Of a DNA stretch of 47,637 nt, positions 10,107 to 17,300 are shown piece after piece. The translations under genes were made by a program, and so were the position numbers. Source of the stretch: a virus; the IMG/VR virus record IMGVR_UViG_3300009168_000020, positions 1 to 47,637 of that record, one strand, 5' to 3'. Every line of letters starts with the position of its first letter. The first letter of the stretch is position 1. The notes below the pieces were generated by a model. It was not told the DNA's origin. It searched no databases and was given only the letters and a program-made list of their open reading frames with translations.

Positions 10107-10498
10107 CAGTCTCAACCTCCGAATTTGCCTTTGCGCTTATCGCGGTATTTGAGGGATGCAAGCTGAAGGCATACAAGGACACGGGCGGAATTATCACAAT
10201 TGGCCTAGGACATACCGGCCCGGATGTTACCGAAGGCATGGTCATCACCCAGGAGCAAGCCCTGGCCTTATTCGCCAAAGACGCCGCGCCACTATTGGCG
10301 CTCGTGCCAATGGAACCAAAGACGCGATCGGCCGCGCTCGTATCCTTCGGCTACAACTGCGGCATGAAGGCCATGAAAAAGGCAATGGTTGACATTCGTG
10401 AAATAGACGATCCGCGCCATTGCACCGACAGGAAGGGGAATGTACTGGCGGGGCTCGTATCCCGCCGCCGGCTGGAATCCACGTTATGCAAGATTTAA
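10103..10498 (+). CDS. Endolysin, GH24 lysozyme
   Basis: A 131-residue muramidase that cuts the glycan backbone of peptidoglycan at the end of infection. The T4-type catalytic triad is visible: Glu17 in FEGCKLKAYKD, Asp26 in the same block, and Thr32 in GIITIGLGHT. The C-terminal GLVSRRRLE matches the conserved GLVxRR end of the family. There is no signal peptide, so it depends on a holin to reach the wall. It starts in an ATGA overlap with the preceding small membrane protein and overlaps the next membrane gene. Confidence 0.93.
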   Translation: MTVSTSEFAFALIAVFEGCKLKAYKDTGGIITIGLGHTGPDVTEGMVITQEQALALFAKDAAPLLALVPMEPKTRSAALVSFGYNCGMKAMKKAMVDIREIDDPRHCTDRKGNVLAGLVSRRRLESTLCKI

Positions 10499-10803
10499 TT
10501 GCCCACATTCTTGACCGTTTCCTGATCCATTTCGTATCAGCCTGCGCCCTTGTTCTGTGCGCCTTCTTCTTCGTCTCCTGGCTCGCGCGGCGGTATCGCA
10601 TTGAATGGATACCGGGGAGCCTCGAAGCTCGGCTATTCTTATCAGCAATGATAGTTTTCGCCGCCAGCACATTGCGCGAGGCTTACGACGTAGCGAACGG
10701 CGGGCCTTTGATTAAGAGCTTCACTGATTACGCTTCATGGTTCCTTGGCTGCGCGGCTTCAGCCTGGGGCTTGTATCGGTATCACTATCTTGCGGATGAC
10801 TAA
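10486..10803 (+). CDS. Putative three-pass membrane protein, holin candidate
   Basis: The product from ATG 10486 is 105 residues; the upstream in-frame extension is only the lysozyme gene read in another frame. Three hydrophobic segments are visible: about residues 11-32, 44-62 and 78-95. Three passes, small size and a 13-base overlap with the endolysin gene are typical of class I holins. No holin family motif is recognised, and the neighbouring two-pass protein at 10812 is an equally good candidate. Confidence 0.6.
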   Translation: MQDLIAHILDRFLIHFVSACALVLCAFFFVSWLARRYRIEWIPGSLEARLFLSAMIVFAASTLREAYDVANGGPLIKSFTDYASWFLGCAASAWGLYRYHYLADD

Positions 10804-10811
10804 GAGGATTT

Positions 10812-11075
10812 ATGGACAAATTTCTTTCAGACAAGAGGCTTCTGGTATTCATCGGCACGGTACTGGCAGCCGTAGGCGGCTGGGGCATCGGCTTTGGCGA
10901 TTGGAGCGAGATGACCACGCCAAATGCCATCTTTGGACTGCTGATGATCCTTGGCTCCATGCTCGGCGCGAATGTCACAAGTAATGTTCTGAAAACACCG
11001 CCCACGATTATCGAAACGACGGAACCGAAAACTGTGGTTAAAACAACAATCACAACTCCGAACGAAAAACAATAA
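10812..11075 (+). CDS. Putative two-pass membrane protein, holin candidate
   Basis: An 87-residue protein with two membrane helices (LLVFIGTVLAAVGGWGIGF and AIFGLLMILGSMLGANV) separated by a short polar turn, then a Thr/Lys-rich hydrophilic tail. This is the class II holin layout. A weak AGAGGA ribosome binding site precedes the ATG. It sits next to the endolysin and a three-pass membrane protein, so the two may act as holin and antiholin, which is an inference. Confidence 0.6.
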   Translation: MDKFLSDKRLLVFIGTVLAAVGGWGIGFGDWSEMTTPNAIFGLLMILGSMLGANVTSNVLKTPPTIIETTEPKTVVKTTITTPNEKQ

Positions 11076-11088
11076 AAAGGATAACCAC

Positions 11089-11379
11089 ATGGGCGCTCAC
11101 ATCGAATGGCTCGAGGATGTTGAAACCGGAGTCCTTCGCATTGGGCGCGAATTTCGCAAGCATGGTGATCCCTACGAACTGGCCTGTACGGTCATAAGAA
11201 AGGGCGATGTGATAACGCTCGTGGGCGCTAGTTGCATCGGCAATGCGCAGCTCATTGCAGAGCGCGAATCTATGCGAGCCATACTCGCCCCTCTCGGCAT
11301 CCGAAAGATTCGATGGCGACGGATCAAGGGAGATAAATGCAGAGATGTTGAGATTGAGGTTGCTGGGCCTAATCTATGA
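11089..11379 (+). CDS. Hypothetical protein, 96 residues
   Basis: A soluble, mixed-charge protein with an AAAGGA ribosome binding site before the ATG. No domain is recognised. It overlaps the sigma-like gene by four bases, which suggests coupled translation. The C-terminal part is basic (IRKIRWRRIKGDK), so nucleic-acid contact is possible but unproven. Confidence 0.6.
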   Translation: MGAHIEWLEDVETGVLRIGREFRKHGDPYELACTVIRKGDVITLVGASCIGNAQLIAERESMRAILAPLGIRKIRWRRIKGDKCRDVEIEVAGPNL

Positions 11380-11765
11380 CTGATGAACAGCTCGATCTGA
11401 TCGAGAAGCACATGTTCCTGATCGGCCTTCTCTCAGGCAAGTATCGCGGATCGAATTTGCATGACGAAATCAGGGATGAGGCACAGCTTGCCCTGGTGCA
11501 AGCCGCGAAGGATTATGACCCCGGAAGGGGCACAACATTTAAGACCTACGCTCGGAAGGCAATCGGCTGGGCCATAAAGGACTACTTTCGCCGATGGGAT
11601 TCGATGACTCGGACGCAGCGGAAGGTATTCAAAGAGACCGGGGAAGTGAAGATGATAAGGCGCGGGCGGCGTCCCAATCCAGACAAAGCTATGAAATCAG
11701 ATCCGCAGCAGCCGATAGACGTCGGTGCGCTCCGCAAGCGGTTATGGATGGGAGGGGTGTTATGA
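11376..11765 (+). CDS. RNA polymerase sigma-70 region-2-like protein
   Basis: A 129-residue protein whose residues about 30-74 match sigma-70 region 2: DEAQLALVQAAKDYDPGRG, then TTFKTYARKAIGWAIKDYF. Region 2 binds the beta-prime clamp of RNA polymerase and reads the -10 element. Region 4, which reads the -35 element, is missing, and the C-terminal third is basic and disordered-looking. It may be a phage late-transcription specificity factor or a competitor of the host sigma factor. It overlaps both neighbours by four bases, so it is co-translated with a secreted FN3 protein. The family assignment is firm, the role is inference. Confidence 0.75.
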   Translation: MTDEQLDLIEKHMFLIGLLSGKYRGSNLHDEIRDEAQLALVQAAKDYDPGRGTTFKTYARKAIGWAIKDYFRRWDSMTRTQRKVFKETGEVKMIRRGRRPNPDKAMKSDPQQPIDVGALRKRLWMGGVL

Positions 11766-12322
11766 AAAAACTTATAGGTCTGTTGCTATTTATCCTTGCA
11801 GCTTCCGCTGTCCGAGCCGGTGACGTCACCCTTGCCTGGGATCCGAACACCGAAACCGACCTGGCGGGGTACAAGATCCATGTCGGAACGGCGCCGGGGA
11901 GCTACTCCACGAATCATAATGTCGGCCTGGTCACGACGTACACAGTGACCGGGTTAGCTCCAGGGGTGCACTACTTCGCAGCTACGGCTTTTGATTTGGC
12001 TGGTCTTGAGAGCGGGTACAGCAACGAAGTCTCTCAGGTGATACTCAGCATACCGCCTATCATTACATCCATTTTTGCCTCATCCATTCTTACCACAGAG
12101 GCAACAATTGTCTGGACAACTTCATCGGAGTGCAGCGGCATCGCGCTCTATGGGCTGATCCCTAGCCAACTGTTTGCAGTATCATCGAACAATCTCGGCA
12201 CTACCGATCATCTGTCGCGGATCACCGGATTGAAGCCTAGAACACACTACGTTTACAAGGTCCAAAGCACTTGCGGAGGACAAGCCGTTGAAAGTGATTT
12301 ACGCAGTTTCAACACCAAGTGA
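11762..12322 (+). CDS. Secreted fibronectin type III protein
   Basis: The start is ATG 11762, in an ATGA overlap with the sigma-like gene, giving 186 residues. A Sec signal peptide is clear: MKK, a hydrophobic core, then a likely cleavage after AVRA near residue 19. Two FN3-like domains follow; the first has the hallmark strands VTLAWDPNTETDLAGYKIH and TYTVTGLAPGVHYFAATA with a final SGYSNEVS, the second a TTEATIVWTTSSECSG strand and GLKPRTHYVYKV. This FN3 style is common in sediment Deltaproteobacteria and relatives. The signal peptide suggests export into the host envelope rather than virion assembly. Confidence 0.75.
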   Translation: MKKLIGLLLFILAASAVRAGDVTLAWDPNTETDLAGYKIHVGTAPGSYSTNHNVGLVTTYTVTGLAPGVHYFAATAFDLAGLESGYSNEVSQVILSIPPIITSIFASSILTTEATIVWTTSSECSGIALYGLIPSQLFAVSSNNLGTTDHLSRITGLKPRTHYVYKVQSTCGGQAVESDLRSFNTK

Positions 12323-12329
12323 GGTCGGT

Positions 12330-12635
12330 ATGGGCCTATTTGGTTGCAGTAAAAGCGTCAAGAAGTGTCTCAAACAAATTCTAGCAAACCAGCAGCAACT
12401 GAAGGAGATCATCATGACAGTTAAGGAAGATTTTGCAGATTTCAAGACAGCTATGGAGTCCAAGTTGGACAATATCCAGGCTGATGTACTCAAACTCCAG
12501 AATCTCGTTGTGAACCAAGAAACGCCGCAGGAAATCAAAGACGGGTTTGCGGCATTGCTGGCAAAGGTTTCAGGCATAGACGATCTGGAACCAAATGCAC
12601 CTCCGGTCGAGCCGCCTCCAGAGGAACCGCTTTAG
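12330..12635 (+). CDS. Coiled-coil protein with two possible starts
   Basis: The product from ATG 12330 is 101 residues: a basic N-terminus with three Cys, a long amphipathic coiled coil with heptads (about residues 18-60), and a Pro/Glu-rich tail. A second in-frame start at 12414 (MTVKEDF) has a much stronger ribosome binding site, AAGGAG at 12402-12407, so a 73-residue short form may be the main or an additional product. No family is recognised. Confidence 0.55.
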   Translation: MGLFGCSKSVKKCLKQILANQQQLKEIIMTVKEDFADFKTAMESKLDNIQADVLKLQNLVVNQETPQEIKDGFAALLAKVSGIDDLEPNAPPVEPPPEEPL

Positions 12636-12643
12636 AGTATCAA

Positions 12644-12667
12644 GGGAGAGGTCTGTTTGACTCTCCC
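12644..12667 (+). other. Perfect hairpin between genes
   Basis: GGGAGAG pairs with CTCTCCC over a ten-base loop. No T run follows, so it is not a standard intrinsic terminator; it may protect mRNA ends or set the ribosome access for the next gene, whose AAGGAG site lies just downstream. Confidence 0.6.
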
Positions 12668-12690
12668 AAAGCAATCATAAGGAGATCCCC

Positions 12691-13182
12691 ATGAAATCCA
12701 GAATCCTTTTGGGCGCTCTGGCGCTCCTGCTATTGCTCTGCCTGCCTGCCGTAGCCCAAACCGGGCAGGGCGTGACCGTCGGCATGGCCTTCAATCAGAA
12801 CGCCAGCCCTCAAATTGCAGGCTGGGGAACGTATGACAAGCAGATAACGGACAAAATCTATTCCTACTCCGGCTATGACGTTACCCCGATCAGTCAATTC
12901 GTGGTCAACGGTCGAATTACCATCCCGCAGATCAAATTCACGGCATTCACTGGCTTTGCCATCAAAACGGCACAGATTAGCAAATTGTCGTTGTTCCTCT
13001 TAGGCACGGGCGGGTTTGCCACGACCGGGCAGAATACTAGCGGAGCCGGGGGAGCTGGCGGGTTTGCGCACTATCCGCTGGGCCATAATTGGGGCCTCAT
13101 CCTGGCGGCTCAGGGCAGCTATAGTGTCATCACCGGGACGGATGCCATTCTCAGATTCGGTGTCAGATACGGGGTGAAATAG
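12691..13182 (+). CDS. Secreted, probable outer-membrane beta-barrel protein
   Basis: A 163-residue protein with an excellent AAGGAG ribosome binding site. The first 22 residues form a Sec signal (MKS, Leu-rich core, cleavage near AVAQ). The mature part alternates hydrophobic and polar residues in Gly/Ser/Thr-rich stretches (GQGVTVGMAFNQ, ISKLSLFLLGTGGFAT, WGLILAAQGSYSV) and ends in ILRFGVRYGVK, which looks like a small beta-barrel. A phage-encoded envelope protein of this kind could change receptor access or block superinfection. That role is inference. Confidence 0.6.
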   Translation: MKSRILLGALALLLLLCLPAVAQTGQGVTVGMAFNQNASPQIAGWGTYDKQITDKIYSYSGYDVTPISQFVVNGRITIPQIKFTAFTGFAIKTAQISKLSLFLLGTGGFATTGQNTSGAGGAGGFAHYPLGHNWGLILAAQGSYSVITGTDAILRFGVRYGVK

Positions 13183-13395
13183 ATGGCCATCGGAGACAAA
13201 GCAGGAATAGAAGCGGTCACGCATCTGACCGAAGTTACCCTACCCAAACTCGCCGCGGCTATGCACGCGCTGGCAGAGAAACTCGACTTGAAGCTGGATG
13301 AGGATCTAGCCCAGGCCGTCAACGATGCCCACGAGCTGCTTGACCGGCTCAACGGGGCAAGCGTAACCCTATTCGTCCCGCCTAGGAGGAAATAA
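13183..13395 (+). CDS. Small helical protein
   Basis: A 70-residue, almost wholly alpha-helical protein starting right after the preceding stop. Ala/Leu-rich helices with acidic patches give it a coiled-coil look, and the end is PPRRK. No family is recognised. Confidence 0.55.
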   Translation: MAIGDKAGIEAVTHLTEVTLPKLAAAMHALAEKLDLKLDEDLAQAVNDAHELLDRLNGASVTLFVPPRRK

Positions 13396-13396
13396 C

Positions 13397-13837
13397 ATGC
13401 CAGAAGATATCCAATATTACGACATGAACGGAAAGCCCTATGACCCAGCCTCGGGGCGGCCATGGTTCTACAAGGAACCGGGCAGCGGCAAGTGGTGGGG
13501 CGGGCTGTTCGCGCTCAACGGCGGCTTTAACTGCTCAGAGCTCAACAATGAGGAATGGTATCTCAGCAGTGAACAATTTTCGTGGATGGGCAAGCCTGGA
13601 CCTGGACTGCCTAATCTGTTCAATAATCCCATATTCATCGAAACTAAGAAATCTTTGGCAACCAAGGCGGGCTGGATTCAGGGTACTCCCGTTGAACCTT
13701 CTCATGTCGGCCAGTACCCGGTCGAGACACCTTTCGGGGTAGTCTGGAAGGATGACGCCAGCAAGAAAGCAGGCGATTTGACCGTCAATGAGCTTAAGGC
13801 GTTGATGAGGGAATTACTCTCACAAGCGGGAGTTTAA
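13397..13837 (+). CDS. Hypothetical protein, 146 residues
   Basis: AGGAGG at 13384-13389 gives a strong translation start. The N-terminal two thirds are Trp/Gly/Pro-rich (GRPWFYKEPG, GKWWGGLFALNGGF), and the last 25 residues form a helix (LTVNELKALMRELL). It is not recognised. Its stop overlaps the phosphoesterase ATG by one base. Confidence 0.55.
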   Translation: MPEDIQYYDMNGKPYDPASGRPWFYKEPGSGKWWGGLFALNGGFNCSELNNEEWYLSSEQFSWMGKPGPGLPNLFNNPIFIETKKSLATKAGWIQGTPVEPSHVGQYPVETPFGVVWKDDASKKAGDLTVNELKALMRELLSQAGV

Positions 13838-14691
13838 TGAAACCCGCCAAAGAAAAGCGCCTCGTCGTAGTATCTGACCTTCACTTCGGCTCATCTTTCG
13901 GACTCCTGCCGCCCGGATTCGTCAATTCAGAGGGCGCGGAAATCGGACTCAACACCGGACAGAAGTATCTATGGGAGTGCTGGTCTGATTTCTGTGGCCG
14001 CGTCAAGCCCTACAAGCCCGATGCCGTTATCGTCAACGGCGATATCGTCGAGGGTAAGCAAGGCAAAGAGGGCGGCATGGGCCTGTCGCTACGGCTCATG
14101 GAGGATCAGAAGACAGCCGCAATAGAAGGGCTCCTGAAGCTCAAGGAAGCCTGCCCTGTCGGATGCGCGTTCTATTTCACGCAAGGGACAGCCTACCACG
14201 TGGGCGAACATGGCGAGTATGAGGAAGGCGTAGCCGGCGCACTCGGGGCAAGGCAGTATTACAGCGTAGGAACCGGGCGTCTGGTGCGTGAGGCGCTATG
14301 GCTCGATATTGGCGGCGTTATCATCGAAGCCGCTCACGCCATCGGCGGTACTCAGGGTTTCTACCGCGCAACGCAAACCGATCGGGAAATGCAGTGGTCA
14401 GCCATGTCCGGCAAGGATGCTACCAAAGGCGTTCCCAAGGCTGATCTGCTAATCCGCTCCCACGTTCACCACTTCATTGCCGTATCTCATGCGTCCAAGC
14501 AGGGGGTCATCTGCCCCTGTTGGCAACTTCAAACCAAGTACGCCCGCAAGAATAGCCTCCACCGGATGCACCCGGACATAGGCGGGTTGTTTGTTTACGT
14601 CGATCCCTGGCGCAAGAGGCGAGGGGAGCCGCCCTGCCTTGTCGTGCAGCGCCTCTATGACCTTCCCGCCGTTCCGGTGACAAAGCTATGA
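13837..14691 (+). CDS. Calcineurin-like metallophosphoesterase
   Basis: A 284-residue enzyme of the metallophosphatase superfamily, which hydrolyses phosphomono- or diesters with two metal ions. Visible metal-site motifs: SDLHFG (Asp14, His16), NGDIVEG (Asp69), a variant third motif QGTAYHVG (His121, where GNH is usual), His167, and SHVHH (His209, His211). The missing Asn of the third motif is odd. Substrate cannot be read from sequence; nucleic acid or nucleotide targets are common for phage members. It overlaps the next gene by four bases. Confidence 0.85.
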   Translation: MKPAKEKRLVVVSDLHFGSSFGLLPPGFVNSEGAEIGLNTGQKYLWECWSDFCGRVKPYKPDAVIVNGDIVEGKQGKEGGMGLSLRLMEDQKTAAIEGLLKLKEACPVGCAFYFTQGTAYHVGEHGEYEEGVAGALGARQYYSVGTGRLVREALWLDIGGVIIEAAHAIGGTQGFYRATQTDREMQWSAMSGKDATKGVPKADLLIRSHVHHFIAVSHASKQGVICPCWQLQTKYARKNSLHRMHPDIGGLFVYVDPWRKRRGEPPCLVVQRLYDLPAVPVTKL

Positions 14692-14921
14692 AGCCACAAC
14701 CGCCCGTCGATCTCTGGGAGCGCCTTGACGCCGAAGTCTCCGCAATGTACGCCCAACCCCCTGAAGACTCTTTCACTATTTCAACCTTCGCTGAAAAGTA
14801 CGACAAGACTGAAATGGTAGCGCGTCGGATCATTGAGGGCTTTTGCAGGCGAGGCATTTGTGAAGAAATAGGCCGATTTGGAAGCCGTCACGCGCGGCAT
14901 TTTATACTGAGGGACAAATGA
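14688..14921 (+). CDS. Small winged-helix-like DNA-binding protein
   Basis: A 77-residue protein with a helix-turn-helix pattern: FTISTFAEKYDKTEMVARRII (helices 2 and 3), then a wing-like segment GICEEIGRFGSRHARHFIL. This resembles phage winged-helix proteins. It overlaps both neighbours by four bases. Confidence 0.55.
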   Translation: MKPQPPVDLWERLDAEVSAMYAQPPEDSFTISTFAEKYDKTEMVARRIIEGFCRRGICEEIGRFGSRHARHFILRDK

Positions 14922-15196
14922 CGCCAGAGCAGACCGAGCACATGAACCATATCATCAAACAGATTTCAGACGCGATCAGCGCTAAGTATCCCAAGGGCGC
15001 GGCTGAGCATAACAGCAAGCTCTATGAGTACAGTGCCCTTGCCCTGCTGGACGCGGCTATCGAGGAAACCATCGACCTTCCCACATATCTCTACACACTG
15101 CGGGATGCGCTGATCGCCATGATCGAGCAGATGCAGGCGCTCAAGGATGAGAATGATTATCTGCGGATGCAGGCGGCAACTGAGGTTGACCGCTAG
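14918..15196 (+). CDS. Small helical protein, possibly MazG-like
   Basis: A 92-residue all-alpha protein. The pattern AALALLDAAIEETIDLPTYL (with an E-E-x-x-D core) and the preceding KYPKGAAEHN resemble small phage all-alpha NTP pyrophosphohydrolase-like proteins, which remove unwanted nucleotides. The match is short, so this is only a suggestion. Confidence 0.55.
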   Translation: MTPEQTEHMNHIIKQISDAISAKYPKGAAEHNSKLYEYSALALLDAAIEETIDLPTYLYTLRDALIAMIEQMQALKDENDYLRMQAATEVDR

Positions 15197-15292
15197 TGCC
15201 AGTTTACAGCTACTTAACAGCTCTGAAACGTACAATCGGAAAAAGTTGATAACTGAGCGTTCACGTAACGTGGACAATCCCGAGGCATGAAC

Positions 15293-15538
15293 ATGCGCCA
15301 TAAAGTAGTCTCAATCGAGTGGGCAGACAGTTGCCAGGACATAAGCGGTTCGCAGATGCCGCTCGGCGAGGCTAAAGCATTTGAGCCCATCGTCATGTTT
15401 AGCTGCGGGTACTACCTCGGCCTCAATGACTCCAAAACGGCGCACGTTCTGGCAAGTAATGTTTCGGAAGAAGGGTTTTACCGGTCGATCAGCTTGATAC
15501 CGTGTGTGAATGTGATTCGGAAAAAGGTGCTGGGTTAG
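15293..15538 (+). CDS. Hypothetical phage protein, 81 residues
   Basis: ATG 15293 is preferred to ATG 15287 because GAGG at 15282-15285 is then seven bases away. The fold looks beta-rich, with VSIEWADS at the start and CVNVIRKKVLG at the end; proteins of this type with a V-x-W-x-D-S start are common small phage genes of unknown role. It is the last + gene before the divergent switch. Confidence 0.55.
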   Translation: MRHKVVSIEWADSCQDISGSQMPLGEAKAFEPIVMFSCGYYLGLNDSKTAHVLASNVSEEGFYRSISLIPCVNVIRKKVLG

Positions 15539-15547
15539 AGTGGGAGC

Positions 15548-15566
15548 TTCTTCGGGAATAGAAGAA
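15548..15566. terminator. Weak hairpin between convergent genes
   Basis: TTCTTC pairs with GAAGAA over a seven-base loop, between the end of the + gene at 15538 and the end of the - gene at 15576. It may end transcription from either side, but the stem is AT-rich and the T run is short. Confidence 0.3.
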
Positions 15567-15575
15567 TATGCGCGG

Positions 15576-15809
15576 TCAGGATGTCTTTTTCAGGTTTGGG
15601 CTTCCTTCTAACAGATAACGCCTGTCGGCCTCGGCAACGCATCTATACGGCTTGAATCCGATCAATTCACGCAGTACGTCAACCTCTTTAGCATAGCCAA
15701 GAGTCTTTGTTTTCGCCCTTCTTACTATCTCTGCAAACTTGTTGAACTCCTCCTCTGTGATCCGCAGAGAAAGCATGTGCGTCTTTGTCATTACCGCATC
15801 GTATGTCAT
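15576..15809 (-). CDS. Small RHH-like DNA-binding protein, likely regulator
   Basis: The only convincing - strand gene of the genome. From the start at 15809 it encodes 77 residues; starts at 15791 or upstream at 15833 are also possible. The core MLSLRITEEEFNKFAEIVRRAK has the beta-strand/helix pattern of ribbon-helix-helix proteins, and the C-terminal half is helical. It is divergent from the XRE gene, so the pair forms a repressor-style switch. No integrase accompanies it. Confidence 0.6.
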   Translation of the reverse strand: MTYDAVMTKTHMLSLRITEEEFNKFAEIVRRAKTKTLGYAKEVDVLRELIGFKPYRCVAEADRRYLLEGSPNLKKTS

Positions 15810-15846
15810 GCCAATCTGACCCCCTATTATTTCTTTCATTATTTTC

Positions 15847-15882
15847 TTGACAGCATTGTAGCACAAGATTATATTGCAATCA
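15847..15882 (+). promoter_or_regulatory. Near-consensus promoter, leaderless start of XRE gene
   Basis: TTGACA (15847-15852), a 17-base spacer and TATATT (15870-15875) make a sigma-70 promoter with one mismatch. Transcription should start six to eight bases further on, exactly at the ATG (15882). There is no Shine-Dalgarno upstream, so the mRNA is probably leaderless. A palindrome TTGT-AGC-ACAA (15856-15866) lies in the spacer and ATTGCAAT (15873-15880) overlaps the -10/start, both possible operators. On the other strand TATAAT (15873-15868) could serve the divergent gene. Confidence 0.75.
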
Positions 15883-16088
15883 TGTTTTCCAAAGCAGACA
15901 AAAAGGCAATCAAGAAAAACCTGAAGCAATACCGGATAGAGCATCAAATGACGCTCGATCAGATGGCCGCGAAGATAGGCATTTCTCCGGGCAACGTCTG
16001 GAAGATCGAAAACGGGGAAGTCACCCCGAACGATCTTACCACCTGGAAGATTAAGAGGGCGTTTCCAGGGATTTGCGAGGCAGCATGA
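15882..16088 (+). CDS. XRE-family helix-turn-helix regulator
   Basis: A 68-residue Cro/CI-type regulator. ATG 15882 is chosen because the HTH domain starts here and the promoter predicts transcription to begin at this codon. The HTH_3 pattern is clear: LKQYRIEHQMTLDQMAAKIGISPGNVWKIENG, with the recognition helix SPGNVWKIEN. It is too short to carry an oligomerisation or cleavage domain, so it is more Cro-like than CI-like. It probably controls the early + operon and the divergent gene. Confidence 0.85.
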   Translation: MFSKADKKAIKKNLKQYRIEHQMTLDQMAAKIGISPGNVWKIENGEVTPNDLTTWKIKRAFPGICEAA

Positions 16089-16089
16089 A

Positions 16090-16150
16090 GCGCGGCGGGC
16101 ATGGAATGGCGTGTCGGGGCGCGGCTAGGGATGGTTTGGTGAGGCAGGCT
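16090..16150 (+). repeat. Short block of degenerate G-rich pentamers
   Basis: GG doublets recur about every five bases (for example GGGCA, TGGAA, TGGCG, AGGGA, TGGTT, TGGTG). The string GGGATGGTTTGGT is nearly repeated (GGGAATGGTTTGGT) in the larger block after 17301. It lies between the XRE gene and the gene at 16195. Confidence 0.6.
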
Positions 16151-16194
16151 AAACAATTAAGCAACAAACAAATCACACACTAAGGAGAAGCCAA

Positions 16195-16857
16195 ATGGCT
16201 ACCGAAATCACAAAAACAACGAAGTCAGTCACAATACCCGCGCCAAGATTCGGGCGGGCGAAATTTCACATCACGGGTAACGACGTTTTGGTTACTCATA
16301 GGTTCTCAGCAAAAACCAAACTCCAAATGAAACAGAAAATGGAAACCGGGAAGGCCGCATCCAGCCGGAAGAACCGGGAGGCCAAAGCCACTGACGATCT
16401 ATTCCAAGAGGCTCGCTACATTAGCAAAGAGGGCTGGGACGGATTCAACGCCTCTGCGATCCGCAACGCCATGATCTCGGCTTGTAGGCTTGTCGGCTTC
16501 AAGATGACGCTGGCAAAGCTGTCCATCTTTGTCGAGGCTGATGGATACGACGCAGTAGAACCGCAGATACCGCTGATCAAGATCAATGCGAAGCCGGTCA
16601 AGCAGGAGGATATGGCGCGGGTCGAAACGGGCCAGCCTTACGTGACCGTGCGCCCAGCCTATTTCAACTGGAGCGCGGATGTAAAAATCCGCTGGGATGA
16701 GGATCAGTTCACAGTTGAGGATATTTCCAATCTGCTTGCGCGTGTCGGCGCACAAGTTGGGCTCTGTGAAGGCAGGCCGGACAGCCCCAACAGCGCCGGA
16801 ATGGGTTGGGGGCTCTTTGAGGTTGCCGGGACAGCTCAGAAAGAGAGGGCCGCATGA
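16195..16857 (+). CDS. Conserved phage early protein, unknown function
   Basis: A 220-residue protein with an AAGGAG ribosome binding site. The pattern fits a widespread but unnamed phage protein: an N-terminal FHITGNDVLVTHRFSAK, a charged region with REAKATDDLF, a middle DGFNASAIRNAMISA, and a C-terminal WSADVKIRWDEDQFTVEDI followed by RVGAQVGLCEGR. There is no catalytic motif that I can name. It is bracketed, with its downstream partner, by G-rich pentamer blocks and overlaps that partner by four bases. Confidence 0.65.
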   Translation: MATEITKTTKSVTIPAPRFGRAKFHITGNDVLVTHRFSAKTKLQMKQKMETGKAASSRKNREAKATDDLFQEARYISKEGWDGFNASAIRNAMISACRLVGFKMTLAKLSIFVEADGYDAVEPQIPLIKINAKPVKQEDMARVETGQPYVTVRPAYFNWSADVKIRWDEDQFTVEDISNLLARVGAQVGLCEGRPDSPNSAGMGWGLFEVAGTAQKERAA

Positions 16858-17300
16858 ATAACAGAGACGCGGTTATCTCCGAATTGAAGCGAATTGCAGA
16901 CGAACATGAAGGCAAGTTGTTGCCGGGCGACATTGTTGATGAAGCCAGGAATACGCGATCCCCGTTGCACTCCAAATTTGAATGGGACGACACAGAGGCG
17001 GCGGAACGCTATCGGCTCTGGCAGGCGCGGCAACTGATTTCCGTGACCGTCGATTACATCGGGGCCGACAAGGATTCTCCGCTTTCGAGAGTATTTGTCA
17101 GCCTCACGCCTGATCGCAAAGACGGCGGCTACCGAACCATCGAAAGCGTGATGAGTGACAAGGGTTATCGCCAGCGGCTTCTGGATGACGCAATGGAAGA
17201 AATGCAACGCTTCCAGCAGAAGTTTGCGACCCTGAAAGAGCTTGCGGAAGTATTCGCGGCAATGCGTAGGGCCAGAAAGCGCAAATCAGAGGCGGCATAG
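16854..17300 (+). CDS. Conserved phage early protein, unknown function
   Basis: A 148-residue protein that overlaps the previous gene by four bases. The segment GDIVDEARNTRSPLHSKFEWDD followed by TEAAERYRLWQARQLI matches a family often found among phage early genes but without a known role. The C-terminus is a long charged helix. The conserved W-D-D-x-x-A-A signature is the best landmark. Confidence 0.65.
   Translation: MNNRDAVISELKRIADEHEGKLLPGDIVDEARNTRSPLHSKFEWDDTEAAERYRLWQARQLISVTVDYIGADKDSPLSRVFVSLTPDRKDGGYRTIESVMSDKGYRQRLLDDAMEEMQRFQQKFATLKELAEVFAAMRRARKRKSEAA

Noticed and set aside
12330-12380. Lipobox in MGLFGC of the coiled-coil protein
   Set aside because: There is no hydrophobic signal segment before the Cys, so lipoprotein processing is not expected.
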